Shown: positions 50,503-60,736, counted from the stretch's first letter. The stretch is DNA of 64,000 nt from JBMOMT01 sp049324835 (GCA_049324835.1 JBMOMT010000040.1:62001-126000); one strand, 5' to 3'. The notes: generated by a model from the letters alone, not told the origin. Translations and numbers: made by a program.

Positions 50503-52317
50503 ATGAACCTGCATCTGAGTCACTCCTACCACAGCCTATCTCTGCTGGAACCAGTGTGGGTTCTGGGCGCGCTGCTGCTGCTGGCCGTTGCGCCGGCGCA
50601 CACGGGCGCTATCGCCATTGGCCTGGCGCTGTTATGCCTGTCCTTTTTGCAGCGCCGGGTCATGACCGGCCATTTCAGCCGCTCCACCTCCCTGGATGTC
50701 GCCTGGCTATTGCTGTTGGTGGGGGCCGCCATCGCCCTGACTGCATCGTACGACCCTCGCCTGGGCCTGCCGGCCCTGCTGGCGCTGCTGGGCAGCATCG
50801 CACTCTATTACGCCGCTGCCAACACCTCCCGGCCAGAGGCTCTGGCCGGGGCAGCCTTGCTCGCCGGGCTGATCGTGGCCGTCTATTACCTCGGCCAGTA
50901 CAGGTTCATCCCCCATGCTGAAAAAAGCGGTCTGGCATCGACCCTGGGCCACATCACGTCGGGGTTCTGGCCCCGATTGGGCACGTGGCAGCCTTTTTCC
51001 AACAGTGTGGCCACCCTGCTCGAAGGCCTGATCCCGCTGGGCGTCGGGTTGGCCCTGGCCGGCTCATCCCGAACCTGGCGGGCCCTGGGCGCGACGGCAG
51101 CGAGCCTCATGGCGCTGGCGGTCGTGGTGACGGCCTCGCGGGGGGCGTGGCTGGCGTTGCTGGCTGCCGCTACCCTCTGGCTGGCCGCCCGCCGAAAGGT
51201 AACTTTTGTCGCGCTAGGGTTGGTTATACTTGGCCTGGTTGCCCTGGCAGGCTACCTGACGTTAAAAGAAGGCGCCACGTTGGCCAGTGCGCCGCTCGTC
51301 GGGCCGGTATGGCTCGATCTCTTTGCCCGGCCCGACCGCCTGCAAGTGTATCAGGGATCGCTGCGGCTGATCCAGGACTTTGCTCTCAGCGGCATCGGCC
51401 TGGGTGATGTGTTTGGGCAGCTCTACTCGCAGTACGTCCTGCTCATCCGCCACGTCTACCTGACCTACTCACACAACCTGTACCTCGCCGTCTGGCTGCG
51501 GCATGGAATTCTGGGCGCGGCAGGCCTGGGTTGGCTGATCGTTTCCCTGGCCTGGAGCGTCATAAGGGAAAAGCAGAGAGCCGCAGCGCCACTCTTTGAA
51601 GCCGCCTGGGTGGGGGCAGCCGCAGTTTTGATCCACGGCCTGTTCGACGCCCGGCCATACGTCGATCTGTGGAGCGGGTGGCCGTTGTTCCTGACGTTGG
51701 GACTGACCGTGTCCACTGGGACGGTGGCCAAAATCGAGGCCACAACAGGCCCATCCAACCCAAGATGGCTCTGGGCGACGCTGGGAGCGCTGGTCTTGGG
51801 CCTGGCCCTGACCTGGCGGCCGCTGACAGGCGCGGTCTGCACCAATCTGGGCGCAGTGCAACAGGCCCAGGCCGAACTGGCGCCCAACCTTGCCCCAGAG
51901 GCGCGCGCCAGCCGTCTACAGGCAGCCGTGAACAGCTATCAACTGGCTTTAAAATTCGATCCGGACAACCGGACGGCGCACCTGCGGTTGGGCAACCTGG
52001 CCGTGGCCGGTGGTCGATACGCCGAGGGTGCAGCGCATCTGGAGGTGGTCTGGCAGGCCACGCCCGCAGATGCTACCGCGCGTAAAGCCCTGGGATTGGC
52101 CTACGCCTGGGCTGGTCGAATCGAGCCGGCGAGCGCCCTCCTTCGAAACAGCCAGGACATCGTCGCCGAATTGAACACCTGGGGTTGGTGGCACAGCCAG
52201 GAAGGCCGTTACGACGTGGCGGCCCATGCCTACCGCACGTCGCTGGCGCTCGAGCCAGAGCAGCCCCAGATAAAAGAATTGTTGAACAACCTGGACGCAC
52301 AGGAGACAAAGGACTAA
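50503..52317 (+). CDS. O-antigen ligase/polymerase-like membrane protein with C-terminal TPRs
   Basis: The 604-residue protein has about eleven transmembrane helices to residue 430 and an outer loop with Arg/His residues (WPRLGTWQPFSNS), as in the Wzy/WaaL (O-antigen ligase) fold. From about 460 a soluble region with two or three TPR-like repeats (YQLALKFDPDNRTAHLRLGNLAVAGGRYAEG) follows. It likely polymerises or attaches a glycan from a polyprenyl carrier. The start codon is ATG 50503. It is 26 nt after the kinase gene. Confidence 0.85.
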   Translation: MNLHLSHSYHSLSLLEPVWVLGALLLLAVAPAHTGAIAIGLALLCLSFLQRRVMTGHFSRSTSLDVAWLLLLVGAAIALTASYDPRLGLPALLALLGSIALYYAAANTSRPEALAGAALLAGLIVAVYYLGQYRFIPHAEKSGLASTLGHITSGFWPRLGTWQPFSNSVATLLEGLIPLGVGLALAGSSRTWRALGATAASLMALAVVVTASRGAWLALLAAATLWLAARRKVTFVALGLVILGLVALAGYLTLKEGATLASAPLVGPVWLDLFARPDRLQVYQGSLRLIQDFALSGIGLGDVFGQLYSQYVLLIRHVYLTYSHNLYLAVWLRHGILGAAGLGWLIVSLAWSVIREKQRAAAPLFEAAWVGAAAVLIHGLFDARPYVDLWSGWPLFLTLGLTVSTGTVAKIEATTGPSNPRWLWATLGALVLGLALTWRPLTGAVCTNLGAVQQAQAELAPNLAPEARASRLQAAVNSYQLALKFDPDNRTAHLRLGNLAVAGGRYAEGAAHLEVVWQATPADATARKALGLAYAWAGRIEPASALLRNSQDIVAELNTWGWWHSQEGRYDVAAHAYRTSLALEPEQPQIKELLNNLDAQETKD

Positions 52318-52323
52318 CCCATC

Positions 52324-53325
52324 ATGATCATCTCACGGACGCCGTTGCGCATCAGTTTTGTGGGCGGCGGCAGCGACCTGCCCGCCTTTTACCAACAGGA
52401 ACGGGGCGCTGTGGTCAGCACGGCCATCGACAAGTACATCTATATCACCGTCAACCCCAAATTCGACGACAAGATCCGCGCCAGTTATTCGCGCACCGAG
52501 ATCGTGGACAGTTTGGCCGAGCTGCAACACGAGTTGATCCGCGAGGCGCTCAAGATGGTGCGCATCGAGCGGGGCATCGAGATCACCTCCATCTCGGACA
52601 TTCCCTCACAAGGGACGGGCCTGGGCTCATCGAGCACCTACACCGTGGGGTTGCTCAACGCGCTTTACGCGCAGCGGAACTATTTCGCCGGCGCCGAGCG
52701 GCTGGCGCGTGAAGCTTCCATCATCGAGATCGAGCGCTGCGCCAAACCCATCGGCAAACAGGATCAGTACATCGCCGCCTATGGGGGATTGCAGTTCATC
52801 CAATTCAACCCCGACGAGAGCGTGTTCGTCGATCCCATCGTCTGCGAGCCAGAGACGCGGGAGCGGCTGCAAGAGGGGCTGCTGATGCTCTACACCGGGC
52901 TGACCCGCAGCGCCGACGACATCTTGCGCGAGCAATCGCACAACACCGCCACCGACGCGGATAAACGGGCCAGCCTGCGCCAGATGGTGAGCCTGGCCGG
53001 GCAGATGCGCGAGGCGCTGCTGCGCAACGATCTGAACGGTTTCGGCGAGGTGATGCACGCCGGCTGGATGGAGAAGCGGCGGCTGGCCAGTGGCATCAGC
53101 AAGCCGATCATCGACGAGTGGTACGAGCGCGCCCGGGCCCACGGCGCCATCGGCGGCAAGATTCTGGGGGCAGGGGGCGGCGGCTTTTTGCTGCTCTATG
53201 CGCCGCCAGAGCGTCACCCGGCCATCTGTGAAGAGCTGCCAGAGCTGCGGCCCATCGACTTTCGTTTCAGCCCGCAGGGCAGCAAGCTGATTTACGTGGA
53301 AGAGAATGGATACGCCTACAGCTAG
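52324..53325 (+). CDS. GHMP kinase, heptose-7-phosphate-kinase-like
   Basis: The 333-residue GHMP-fold kinase has the start PLRISFVGGGSDLPAF, the ATP-binding PSQGTGLGSSSTYTVG and C-terminal KILGAGGGGFLLLY motifs. It resembles HddA (D-glycero-alpha-D-manno-heptose 7-phosphate kinase) but could act on fucose or another sugar. It would supply an activated sugar for the surface glycan. The companion genes hddC and gmhB are not seen. It overlaps nothing; seven nt separate it from the preceding gene. Confidence 0.88.
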   Translation: MIISRTPLRISFVGGGSDLPAFYQQERGAVVSTAIDKYIYITVNPKFDDKIRASYSRTEIVDSLAELQHELIREALKMVRIERGIEITSISDIPSQGTGLGSSSTYTVGLLNALYAQRNYFAGAERLAREASIIEIERCAKPIGKQDQYIAAYGGLQFIQFNPDESVFVDPIVCEPETRERLQEGLLMLYTGLTRSADDILREQSHNTATDADKRASLRQMVSLAGQMREALLRNDLNGFGEVMHAGWMEKRRLASGISKPIIDEWYERARAHGAIGGKILGAGGGGFLLLYAPPERHPAICEELPELRPIDFRFSPQGSKLIYVEENGYAYS

Positions 53326-53457
53326 ACCTGCCGTCGCCGGTTGAACGAACAGACGCCGACCAACTGTCTCTTTGAGACCAGCGCCGTCGATGGCGCCCCA
53401 ACGATTTCTTTGTTGTTTCTCAAGCCATTCTTTCTGAAAAAGAAAAGCATCCTCCAG

Positions 53458-53463
53458 TATAAT
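53458..53463 (+). promoter_or_regulatory. Possible -10 box upstream of the AsnB-like gene
   Basis: A perfect TATAAT lies 32 nt before ATG 53496. The -35 region is A-rich and poor. The 170-nt gap also has short stems (GTCTC/GAGAC). Confidence 0.4.
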
Positions 53464-53495
53464 AGAGGCTGCAAATCGTCGATGGATGGAAACCC

Positions 53496-55379
53496 ATGAG
53501 CGGTGTGTTTGGTATCGTAGACTCGAAAAAACGGTCGCTCGCCAGCCAATTGCAACGTATGGCTGGCCGTCTTTGCCTCCAAGAGTGGCACCACGCCCAG
53601 ACGTGGGCCGACGAAAACGCCGGCGTGGGCCTGGGACAGGCCCACATCGGCCTGTTCGCCTCGGAAACCCAGCCCTGGCACAGCGACGATGGCCAGATAG
53701 CCGTTGTCTTTTTTGGCGAGCTGTACTATACCGGGTCGCTGCGCCGTCAACTGGACTCTGAGGGTTACGGATCACAAAATGGCAGCGATGCCGAACTGGT
53801 GCTGCGTCTTTATCAGGCCAGAGGTGAGCGTTTCATCCACGATCTGGAAGGCGTCTTTGTGCTGGCCATTTGGGACGGCCGCCAGCAGCGATTGTTGGTG
53901 GCCAATGACCGTTTCGGCCTGATCCCCACCTATTACGCTCATTATGACGGTATCTTGACCTTCGCGCCCGGTGTGAAGGGCATACTGGCCGATGCAACAT
54001 TGGAAACCCCACTCGACCTGACCGCTCTGGCCCAGTTCATGCGTTTTCAACGCCTGCTGGGCGACCGCACTTTTTTCCAGGGGCTACGTCTGCTGCCTTA
54101 TGGTTCACTGATCCGTTTTGACCGGTCCAACAATTCCCTTGAGGTGGCGCACTATTGGGATTTCGACCAGATTCCCACCTGGCCCTCTGATGCCACCTTC
54201 CAGGACGCCGTGGCAGAAACAGGACGGCTGCTGCGTCAGGCTGTCGAGGCCCGCACCCAGGGAGCAGAGCAGGTGGGCGTTTATTTGAGCGGCGGCCTCG
54301 ATTCACGCACACTCGCCGGCTTTGCCTCTCAAAAACGTTCGCCCATCGTCACCCTGACCTACGGCGTGCCGCACTGCCGCGACGCCCACTATGCCGCACG
54401 TATCGCCCGCCGCATCGGCAGCCATCACCATTTCCTCCCGCTGACAAACGGTCGCTGGGTGCGCGACGAAGCGGCTTTCCATCTGGAGGCCACCGAGGGG
54501 TTTATCACCTGGACGCACAGCCACGCGGCGCCGACGCTGCGACCGGCCCGTGACCTGATGGACGTGAATCTCTCTGGTTTCGGCGGCGATCAGGTGCTGG
54601 GTGGCCGGGCGCTGTACTATGCGCCTCTGCTGCGCACCGCACCCGACGATATGGCTTTCGACTGCCAGTTCTTTTCTTACCTCAACCAATCGTTTTCCTG
54701 GCCTGGCATCACTGAAGCAGAAGAACATTGCCTGTACACTCCAACTATCAATTCCCAGATCGCGGGGCAGGCGTGGCACTCGTTGAGAGAGGAAATCGAG
54801 CGTTTACGACGTTTTCCTTACGACCAGCTTGCCGACATTTTTATGACCATCCATCAGGGCATACGCCTGAGCAACCTCAACGTGGTCTACCAGCGCGCCT
54901 TCTTTGAGGCCCGTTATCCCTTTTACGATTACCAACTGGTGGACTGGGTCTACTCTATGCCGATGGACTTTCGCCTGGGCGACCGGCTTTACCTGGCTGT
55001 TCTCAACCGCGAGATCCCCGAGGTCACCTGGGTGCCGCGTGATACCGACGAATTATTGCTGACCGATCGCCAGACCATCCGGCAAGCCCATGGCCTGTGG
55101 CAAAAAGTGCGGCGGCGACTCGCCGGGCAACAGCGGAGCATCATTCACGAAGACCCGGAGGGCTGGCTGCGGCGTGATCTGCGCGACTGGGCCGAAACTT
55201 TGCTCTTTGACCCGCGCACCCTCGAGCGAGGCATCTTTGAGCCCGCCTTCCTGCGCTCTATTTTCGAGCGACATATGTCTGGCAAAGAGCTTCACACCAT
55301 CGGCAAGATCGCACCCATCATGACCTACGAGATGATGCTGCGCCGCTTTTTCGATGGGCCAGAGGAGTCTGGCCGATGA
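53496..55379 (+). CDS. Asparagine-synthetase-like protein lacking the glutaminase cysteine
   Basis: The 627 residues have the AsnB layout: an N-terminal Ntn-type domain and a C-terminal synthetase domain with the PPi loop SGGLDS at 265-270. The N-terminal sequence is MSGVFG, so the invariant nucleophile Cys2 is Ser. No in-frame upstream start gives an MC start. Glutamine-dependent amidotransfer is therefore not expected; ammonia-dependent or adenylating activity (as in beta-lactam synthetases) is possible. In polysaccharide loci, AsnB homologues can amidate uronic acids. It overlaps the next gene by four bases (ATGA). Confidence 0.92.
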   Translation: MSGVFGIVDSKKRSLASQLQRMAGRLCLQEWHHAQTWADENAGVGLGQAHIGLFASETQPWHSDDGQIAVVFFGELYYTGSLRRQLDSEGYGSQNGSDAELVLRLYQARGERFIHDLEGVFVLAIWDGRQQRLLVANDRFGLIPTYYAHYDGILTFAPGVKGILADATLETPLDLTALAQFMRFQRLLGDRTFFQGLRLLPYGSLIRFDRSNNSLEVAHYWDFDQIPTWPSDATFQDAVAETGRLLRQAVEARTQGAEQVGVYLSGGLDSRTLAGFASQKRSPIVTLTYGVPHCRDAHYAARIARRIGSHHHFLPLTNGRWVRDEAAFHLEATEGFITWTHSHAAPTLRPARDLMDVNLSGFGGDQVLGGRALYYAPLLRTAPDDMAFDCQFFSYLNQSFSWPGITEAEEHCLYTPTINSQIAGQAWHSLREEIERLRRFPYDQLADIFMTIHQGIRLSNLNVVYQRAFFEARYPFYDYQLVDWVYSMPMDFRLGDRLYLAVLNREIPEVTWVPRDTDELLLTDRQTIRQAHGLWQKVRRRLAGQQRSIIHEDPEGWLRRDLRDWAETLLFDPRTLERGIFEPAFLRSIFERHMSGKELHTIGKIAPIMTYEMMLRRFFDGPEESGR

Positions 55380-57223
55380 CCACACGCCTCAAAATACGCA
55401 CAGTTCTGATCCTGGGTCTCACGGCGATGGTGGTGCTCGGCCTGGTCGTCGTTACCGTGCCGGCGTTCAAGTTTCAGGATCGCGTGCGTGGGCGGCTGCA
55501 GCAGGCTGGCCTCCTGCCCGCACTGCTGCCCATCTACAGCGCGCCCAACGCCCCGGCAGACCGGGTCACCGCCCGGCGGTTGCTGGTAGCCGAGCTTCAC
55601 GACGCCCTGGCGTACGGTGATCATGAGCACGCCGCAGCGTTGAACGCCGTGCTGAGCCAGGAGGCTTTTCAGCGCGCTTACCGCGCCCTCAAAGCCTGGG
55701 AAAACACACGCGATCCGGCCACCGGCCTGTTGCCCTGGGCGCTGGCCAAAGACTATCGCGAGTGGGATGTCAATCGTATTGGGGCCAATCTGTACGCCCA
55801 CCTGCTCATCGCCAGCCTGTATCTCGATCCGGAAAACATGGCGCTGTGGGAGCACATTCTCATCTACGAGCGTGAAACCTGTGGCGCGATGCCCTGCAGC
55901 ATCGAGTTTGGTACGGGCGAGATCATCCCGGCCGATCAGGACACCCTCATCCGCGGCGCTTCAGAATACACCCGCGATGGCCTGCTGGCCGTCAGCGAGC
56001 GTTTTGGTCAGGGCCTCTGGTTCGACCGGATGATCGAAGGGGCTGAGGCCATCCTCAACGCAGCTTACGTCGAAACCCAGGCTGGCGTGATCCCTGCCAA
56101 CAGCACCGAGGTCAACGGCTCTCAGTTGCAGCTTCTTTCCCGACTCTATTGGATCACCCGCGACGAGCGGTATCTAGAAATGGCCGAGCGCATCGCTGAG
56201 ACATACCTGTTCGAGATGATTCCCAACAACGGCGGCCTGCCCGCCGACTATTGGGACTTTGAAACCGGAACCCCGCTGCCGGAAGACGAACGCTTCCGCC
56301 CCGAGGCCGAGAGTGAATCCGGGGTTCACGCTTTCCGGCTATCGGATCACGGCGGCGAGATCGTCTCCGGGCTGACCGAGCTCTATTTTCTGGAACGTTT
56401 GCTGGATCGCCCTCAGGCCGGGCGCTATCGCCAGCCACTGCAAAATTTTTTGGATACGCTGCTGGCCACCGGCCGCACCGGGGAAGGGCTGTGGGTTCAT
56501 AGCGTCGACACCGTAACACACCAACCGTTTGACAGCCACCTCTCGGATACCTGGGGCTACAACCTGAGCGGTTTTCACACCTTTGACCTGGCCGAAGGCA
56601 GCGATCGTTACACGGACGAAATCACCCGCACCATGCGCGCCGTGGCGACCCAACATTCCATCCATTGGGAAGACGAACGGCTCGACGGTTATGCCGATAC
56701 GATCGAGTCGATGCTGTATCTCTTGCCCTGGTTCGATATCCCCGAGGCCCATTATTGGGTAGACGACGAGATCGAAGTCATGTTTCTCAAACAGCGCGCC
56801 GATGGTTTTATCGAGGGCTGGCTGCTGGACGGCAACTTTGTGCGCACAACCCTGCTCTATGGCCAGTACAAAAGTCAGGGCCTCACGCCAGACCCCTGGA
56901 ATGAGAGCCTGCGCGTGGGTGCGGCCTACGATCGCACCAATGACACCCTCTACATCCACCTGGCCTCTCCGGATCGCTGGCAGGGGAGGCTGCGCTTTGA
57001 CGTGCCGCGCCACGAAACGATCTGGGGCATGCCGCTCGAGTATCCACGTGTCAATGGCCTGCCAGAGTGGTATGTCGTCGAGTCAGCGGCCACCTACTCG
57101 ATCACCAACCTGGATACAGGCGAGACATTTTTGTACTCCGGGCAAGAACTGTCGGAGGGTCTGCCGGTGACTCTGCGACCATCGCCTGAAAACGTGCTGA
57201 ACCTGGCCGTATCGCGACCGTGA
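55376..57223 (+). CDS. Membrane-anchored glycosidase-like helical-barrel protein
   Basis: The 615-residue protein has one N-terminal helix (about 9-28) as a membrane anchor or signal. Residues about 50-520 show repeated helices with aromatic and acidic residues (WDVNRIGANLYAHLLIASLY, WGYNLSGFHTFDLAEG, DGYADTIESMLYLLPWFD), like an (alpha/alpha)6 barrel of the lyase/glycosidase type, and a beta-rich C-terminal part. No catalytic pair is assigned. It would trim or modify the glycan outside the cell. It is coupled to the AsnB-like gene by ATGA. Confidence 0.55.
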   Translation: MTTRLKIRTVLILGLTAMVVLGLVVVTVPAFKFQDRVRGRLQQAGLLPALLPIYSAPNAPADRVTARRLLVAELHDALAYGDHEHAAALNAVLSQEAFQRAYRALKAWENTRDPATGLLPWALAKDYREWDVNRIGANLYAHLLIASLYLDPENMALWEHILIYERETCGAMPCSIEFGTGEIIPADQDTLIRGASEYTRDGLLAVSERFGQGLWFDRMIEGAEAILNAAYVETQAGVIPANSTEVNGSQLQLLSRLYWITRDERYLEMAERIAETYLFEMIPNNGGLPADYWDFETGTPLPEDERFRPEAESESGVHAFRLSDHGGEIVSGLTELYFLERLLDRPQAGRYRQPLQNFLDTLLATGRTGEGLWVHSVDTVTHQPFDSHLSDTWGYNLSGFHTFDLAEGSDRYTDEITRTMRAVATQHSIHWEDERLDGYADTIESMLYLLPWFDIPEAHYWVDDEIEVMFLKQRADGFIEGWLLDGNFVRTTLLYGQYKSQGLTPDPWNESLRVGAAYDRTNDTLYIHLASPDRWQGRLRFDVPRHETIWGMPLEYPRVNGLPEWYVVESAATYSITNLDTGETFLYSGQELSEGLPVTLRPSPENVLNLAVSRP

Positions 57224-57230
57224 GCTTGTT

Positions 57231-58550
57231 ATGAGAATCCTGATCGCCGTACACCATTTCCCACCTGCTTTTGGCAGCGGCGCCGTGTGGCGTGCCCACC
57301 GCACAGCCCACGGGCTGCAACAGGCCGGCCACCAGGTGCAGGTCGTCTGCGTGGAGTCTATCACCCACGGCGACGGCCAGACGCTGGAGCGGATCACGGC
57401 CGATCAAGATGGCATCGTCGTGCATCGCTTGTACTTTAACCTGCCCCAGTCTCCGGATGCGGTCCGCCGCAGCTACCGCAACTCGCCGGTGGGACAACAG
57501 GTGAGCGATCTGATCGCGGCCTTCCGGCCTGACGTGCTGCATCTCATCAGCGGCTATCTGATGTCGGGCAGCACCATCGAGGCCGCCCAGGCCGCCGGTG
57601 TCCCAACGGTGGTCACGCTCACCGATTTCTGGTTCCTCTGCCCGCGCATCACGCTGGTGCGCAGTGATGGATCGTTGTGTCCCACCCCCGCCCAACCGCG
57701 GGCCTGCACGCTTTGCCTGCGGAAGGAAAAACGACGCTACCTGCTGGCCGATCGCTGGAGTGGAGGAGGCGTGGGTTGGGCGCTGTCGCTTGTGTGGAAA
57801 AAATACGGCGACGCTCTGCTGGCGGCCATGCACGAGCGCAAGCATTACTTGCTGTCACTGTTGAACACCATCGACATAGTCATCTCGCCTTCACAGTTTC
57901 TCAAAGCGTTGTTCCAGGCTGAGGGAGTGGCTCCGCGCCGTTTTCTTTACATGCGGCAGGGACTAGACGTGAGCCACTGGCTGGAAGCAGCGCCTTGCCA
58001 GGATGACTCCCACCTGCGCATCGGCTACATCGGCCAGATCGCAGACCACAAGGGAGTCGATGTGCTGGTGCGGGCCTTTCAACGTTTACAGCCCGGACGC
58101 AGAAAACCCCGCCTGATACTCTACGGAGACGTGGAGCAGTTTCCGCGTTTTGCCCGGCGCATACGCCAGGAGCTGGCGGGCCAGCACCAAGTTACATGGG
58201 GCGGCACTTTTGAGCACGCCAAAATCCGGCAAATCCACGCCGGCCTCGATATTCTGGCTGTGCCCTCGGTGTGGTACGAGAACAGCCCCAACGTCATCCT
58301 GGAAGCCTTTGCCTGCGGCACGCCGGTGGTTGTCTCGCGCCTGGGCGGCATGGCCGAGCTGGTGGACGATGGTGTGAACGGTTTTCACTTTGAGCCCGGC
58401 GATGCAACAGCCCTGGCCCGGGTGCTACAGCGCTTTGTCGACGAGCCCAATCTGGGTAAAGCGTTGCGCCAGGGCATGCCGCCGGTCAAAACGGTGCAGC
58501 AAGAGATCCAGGAACTGGAGCGGGTCTATACCTCGCTGGAGGTCAACTGA
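57231..58550 (+). CDS. GT4-family glycosyltransferase
   Basis: The 439-residue protein has the GT-B fold: an N-terminal glycine-rich start (HHFPPAFGSGAVWRAH) and a C-terminal nucleotide-sugar site with the EX7E motif in ENSPNVILEAFACGTPVVV. A central Cys-rich loop (FWFLCPR, ACTLCLR) resembles other GT4 members with a Cys-containing insertion. The donor is unknown. It starts seven nt after the previous stop. Confidence 0.9.
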   Translation: MRILIAVHHFPPAFGSGAVWRAHRTAHGLQQAGHQVQVVCVESITHGDGQTLERITADQDGIVVHRLYFNLPQSPDAVRRSYRNSPVGQQVSDLIAAFRPDVLHLISGYLMSGSTIEAAQAAGVPTVVTLTDFWFLCPRITLVRSDGSLCPTPAQPRACTLCLRKEKRRYLLADRWSGGGVGWALSLVWKKYGDALLAAMHERKHYLLSLLNTIDIVISPSQFLKALFQAEGVAPRRFLYMRQGLDVSHWLEAAPCQDDSHLRIGYIGQIADHKGVDVLVRAFQRLQPGRRKPRLILYGDVEQFPRFARRIRQELAGQHQVTWGGTFEHAKIRQIHAGLDILAVPSVWYENSPNVILEAFACGTPVVVSRLGGMAELVDDGVNGFHFEPGDATALARVLQRFVDEPNLGKALRQGMPPVKTVQQEIQELERVYTSLEVN

Positions 58551-58551
58551 A

Positions 58552-60066
58552 TTGTCCGAGAGTCCGAACATCCTCGCCATACAAGAAAGCCTGGAGCCAG
58601 CCATGCTCCAGCAGAGCCCGCCGCCGCACGATTTTTTATCGACCGTGGTGCGTAATTCGGCCTTTGTGATGGGCGTCCAGGTTTTGATGAAGGCTTTTGG
58701 CTTTTTGTTCAACATCTATGTGGTGCGGCGGCTGGGAGCCGAGCATTTTGGCAAGTATGCTGCGGCGCTGGCGTTCATCGCCATCTTTGCCATCTTTTCG
58801 GACCTGGGCATGGCGCCTTATATGCTACGCGAAATCGCCCGAGACCGCAAAAACACTCACTGGCTGCTGCCCAACGTGGTGGTCATCCGGCTGCTGTTAT
58901 CGGGAGGGGTGGTGATCGTAACGACGGCTGCGGCCTACCTGGTGGGCAAAGAGGCCGATATGGTGCTGGGTATCTTTGTGGCGGCATGTGGCCTGTTCCT
59001 GTACGCCATCCAGGGGCCTCTGGACGCCACGCTGATGGGCTGGGAGCGGCTGGACCTTTCGGCCACTTTTTCGCTGGTCAACCAGGTGGTCTTTTGGGCA
59101 TTGGGCGCCCTGTTTCTGATCCTCGGTTGGGGGTTCATCGGGCTGCTCGTGGCGTCGATGCTGGGCGTGGCTGCCATGGCCGTTTTGGAGGCGCGAGCAG
59201 TCTTCAAAGAGATCCGTTTCCGTAGCCTCGGGCTGACGCCGCATCGCTGGCGAGAGCTGATCCAAGCCGGCATGCCCTTTGGCATCAGTGGCCTTGCCTT
59301 CTCGTTGCAGGGACGCTTCGACTCGGTGTTGATGTCTGTGACCTTGACAGATGCTATCGTGGGCTGGTACAATGTGCCGCTACAGTTGATAACCATGTTG
59401 ATGCTGCTGGCTCAGAGCGTGTGCACCTCCATGATGCCCTCGCTGACCCGCGCCTACAGCCAGGACCCCAGGTCTATCCATGGCATCGTGCAGCGCTCAC
59501 TCAAGTATTTGCTGCTGATCTCGCTGCCCATCGCTGTGGGGGGCGCCATCCTCGCCGACAGGTTGATCGTGACGCTCTATACCGAGGAATATATCAACGC
59601 TATCCCGCTGACCCGCATCCTGATCTGGACGTTGCCTTTGCTTTTCCTTTCGGAATTGATGGGCGCCTTGATCATGGCGCTCAAGCAGGAAAAGGCCGGC
59701 GCCAAGATCAACGTGAGCAACGCCCTGTTGAGCGTGGTGTTGAACCTGCTGATGGTACCCACGCTGGGCGTGATCGGAGCGGCGGTGGCGCGGCTGCTCG
59801 CCCGCAGTGTGCGCACCGGTCAGTACTGGCATCTGTTGGGCAGCGAGTTGCTCGTCGGCCAGCGCTGGAAACAAGTGCTCCAGGTGGGTCTGGCAGCAGC
59901 GGTCATGGGCCTGGGCCTGTTCCTGGGCCGCGATCTCAATTTGTTCCTGGTGATGGGTCTGGCAGGTATGCTCTACGTGATAGCCCTTTTTGCCTTCCGG
60001 GCCATTGGGGGGGAAGAGTTGCAGTACCTCATCAGCCTCTTGCTCAAACGTGGTTCACAAGGCTAA
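58552..60066 (+). CDS. Polysaccharide flippase (MOP/Wzx type)
   Basis: The 504-residue protein has about 13-14 transmembrane helices and the MOP/Wzx start pattern (RNSAFVMGVQVLMKAFGFLF, NIYVVRRLGAEHFGKYAAAL). It probably moves polyprenyl-linked repeat units across the membrane. The start is TTG 58552 with GGAGG upstream, coupled to the GT4 stop; ATG 58603 with GGAG is an alternative. Longer in-frame versions upstream are excluded by overlap with the GT4 gene. Confidence 0.88.
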   Translation: MSESPNILAIQESLEPAMLQQSPPPHDFLSTVVRNSAFVMGVQVLMKAFGFLFNIYVVRRLGAEHFGKYAAALAFIAIFAIFSDLGMAPYMLREIARDRKNTHWLLPNVVVIRLLLSGGVVIVTTAAAYLVGKEADMVLGIFVAACGLFLYAIQGPLDATLMGWERLDLSATFSLVNQVVFWALGALFLILGWGFIGLLVASMLGVAAMAVLEARAVFKEIRFRSLGLTPHRWRELIQAGMPFGISGLAFSLQGRFDSVLMSVTLTDAIVGWYNVPLQLITMLMLLAQSVCTSMMPSLTRAYSQDPRSIHGIVQRSLKYLLLISLPIAVGGAILADRLIVTLYTEEYINAIPLTRILIWTLPLLFLSELMGALIMALKQEKAGAKINVSNALLSVVLNLLMVPTLGVIGAAVARLLARSVRTGQYWHLLGSELLVGQRWKQVLQVGLAAAVMGLGLFLGRDLNLFLVMGLAGMLYVIALFAFRAIGGEELQYLISLLLKRGSQG

Positions 60067-60106
60067 TCACAACAACGACGAGACGGGGGTTTCAAGGAGT
60101 GAACGT

Positions 60107-60736
60107 ATGGAACAAATGGACATGCGACCAGAACAGATTGCGGAAAACCCTCTGCCGTTGGGTCACTTTTGGGATGAATTCAAGGGTTACTCTTTTCGAG
60201 ACAAACGCCTGACGGTGATGGGCGTGCTGCGTTTCCTGCTCAACGCCCACAAGTTCGAAACCAGGGAACCTATCGTTATCGCTCAGAACGTGATCATCGC
60301 CAAAAATGCCAAAACTGGACGGCTCGTTGCCGGGCGCGGCGTGCGCATCGCCAGGGGATGTGTGCTGGTGGTGGGCGGCCAGGGTCTGCTTTCGCTGGGC
60401 ACGCGAGCCATCATCGGCCCCAATACGCGCATCATGGCCGCCACCCAGGTGCGCATCGGCGCGCGTTGTATGATCAGTTGGCATTGCAGCATTTTTGATT
60501 CCATTGGCCATCGCATGTGGCTCGACGGCCATGAAGAAGCCGAGATCGAAGCCCCCATCACCATCGAAGACGACGTCTGGATCGGTCCCTACTCTATCAT
60601 CATGAAAGGAGTCACCATCGGCGAAGGCTCGATCATCGGCGCGGGTTCGGTGGTGCGGCGCGACGTGCCGCCCAAGTCGTTGGCTTATGGCAATCCGGCC
60701 CGCGTGGTGGGTAAGGTAGATCGATGGGAACGCTGA
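60107..60736 (+). CDS. Left-handed-beta-helix acyltransferase
   Basis: The 209-residue protein has hexapeptide repeats (IAQNVIIAKNAKTG, IEDDVWIGPYSIIMKGVTIGEGSIIGAGSVV) ending in PPKSLAYGNPARVV, typical of sugar O- or N-acetyltransferases using acetyl-CoA. It would decorate the glycan. AAGGAGTG precedes ATG 60107. The next gene overlaps its end by 13 nt. Confidence 0.88.
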   Translation: MEQMDMRPEQIAENPLPLGHFWDEFKGYSFRDKRLTVMGVLRFLLNAHKFETREPIVIAQNVIIAKNAKTGRLVAGRGVRIARGCVLVVGGQGLLSLGTRAIIGPNTRIMAATQVRIGARCMISWHCSIFDSIGHRMWLDGHEEAEIEAPITIEDDVWIGPYSIIMKGVTIGEGSIIGAGSVVRRDVPPKSLAYGNPARVVGKVDRWER

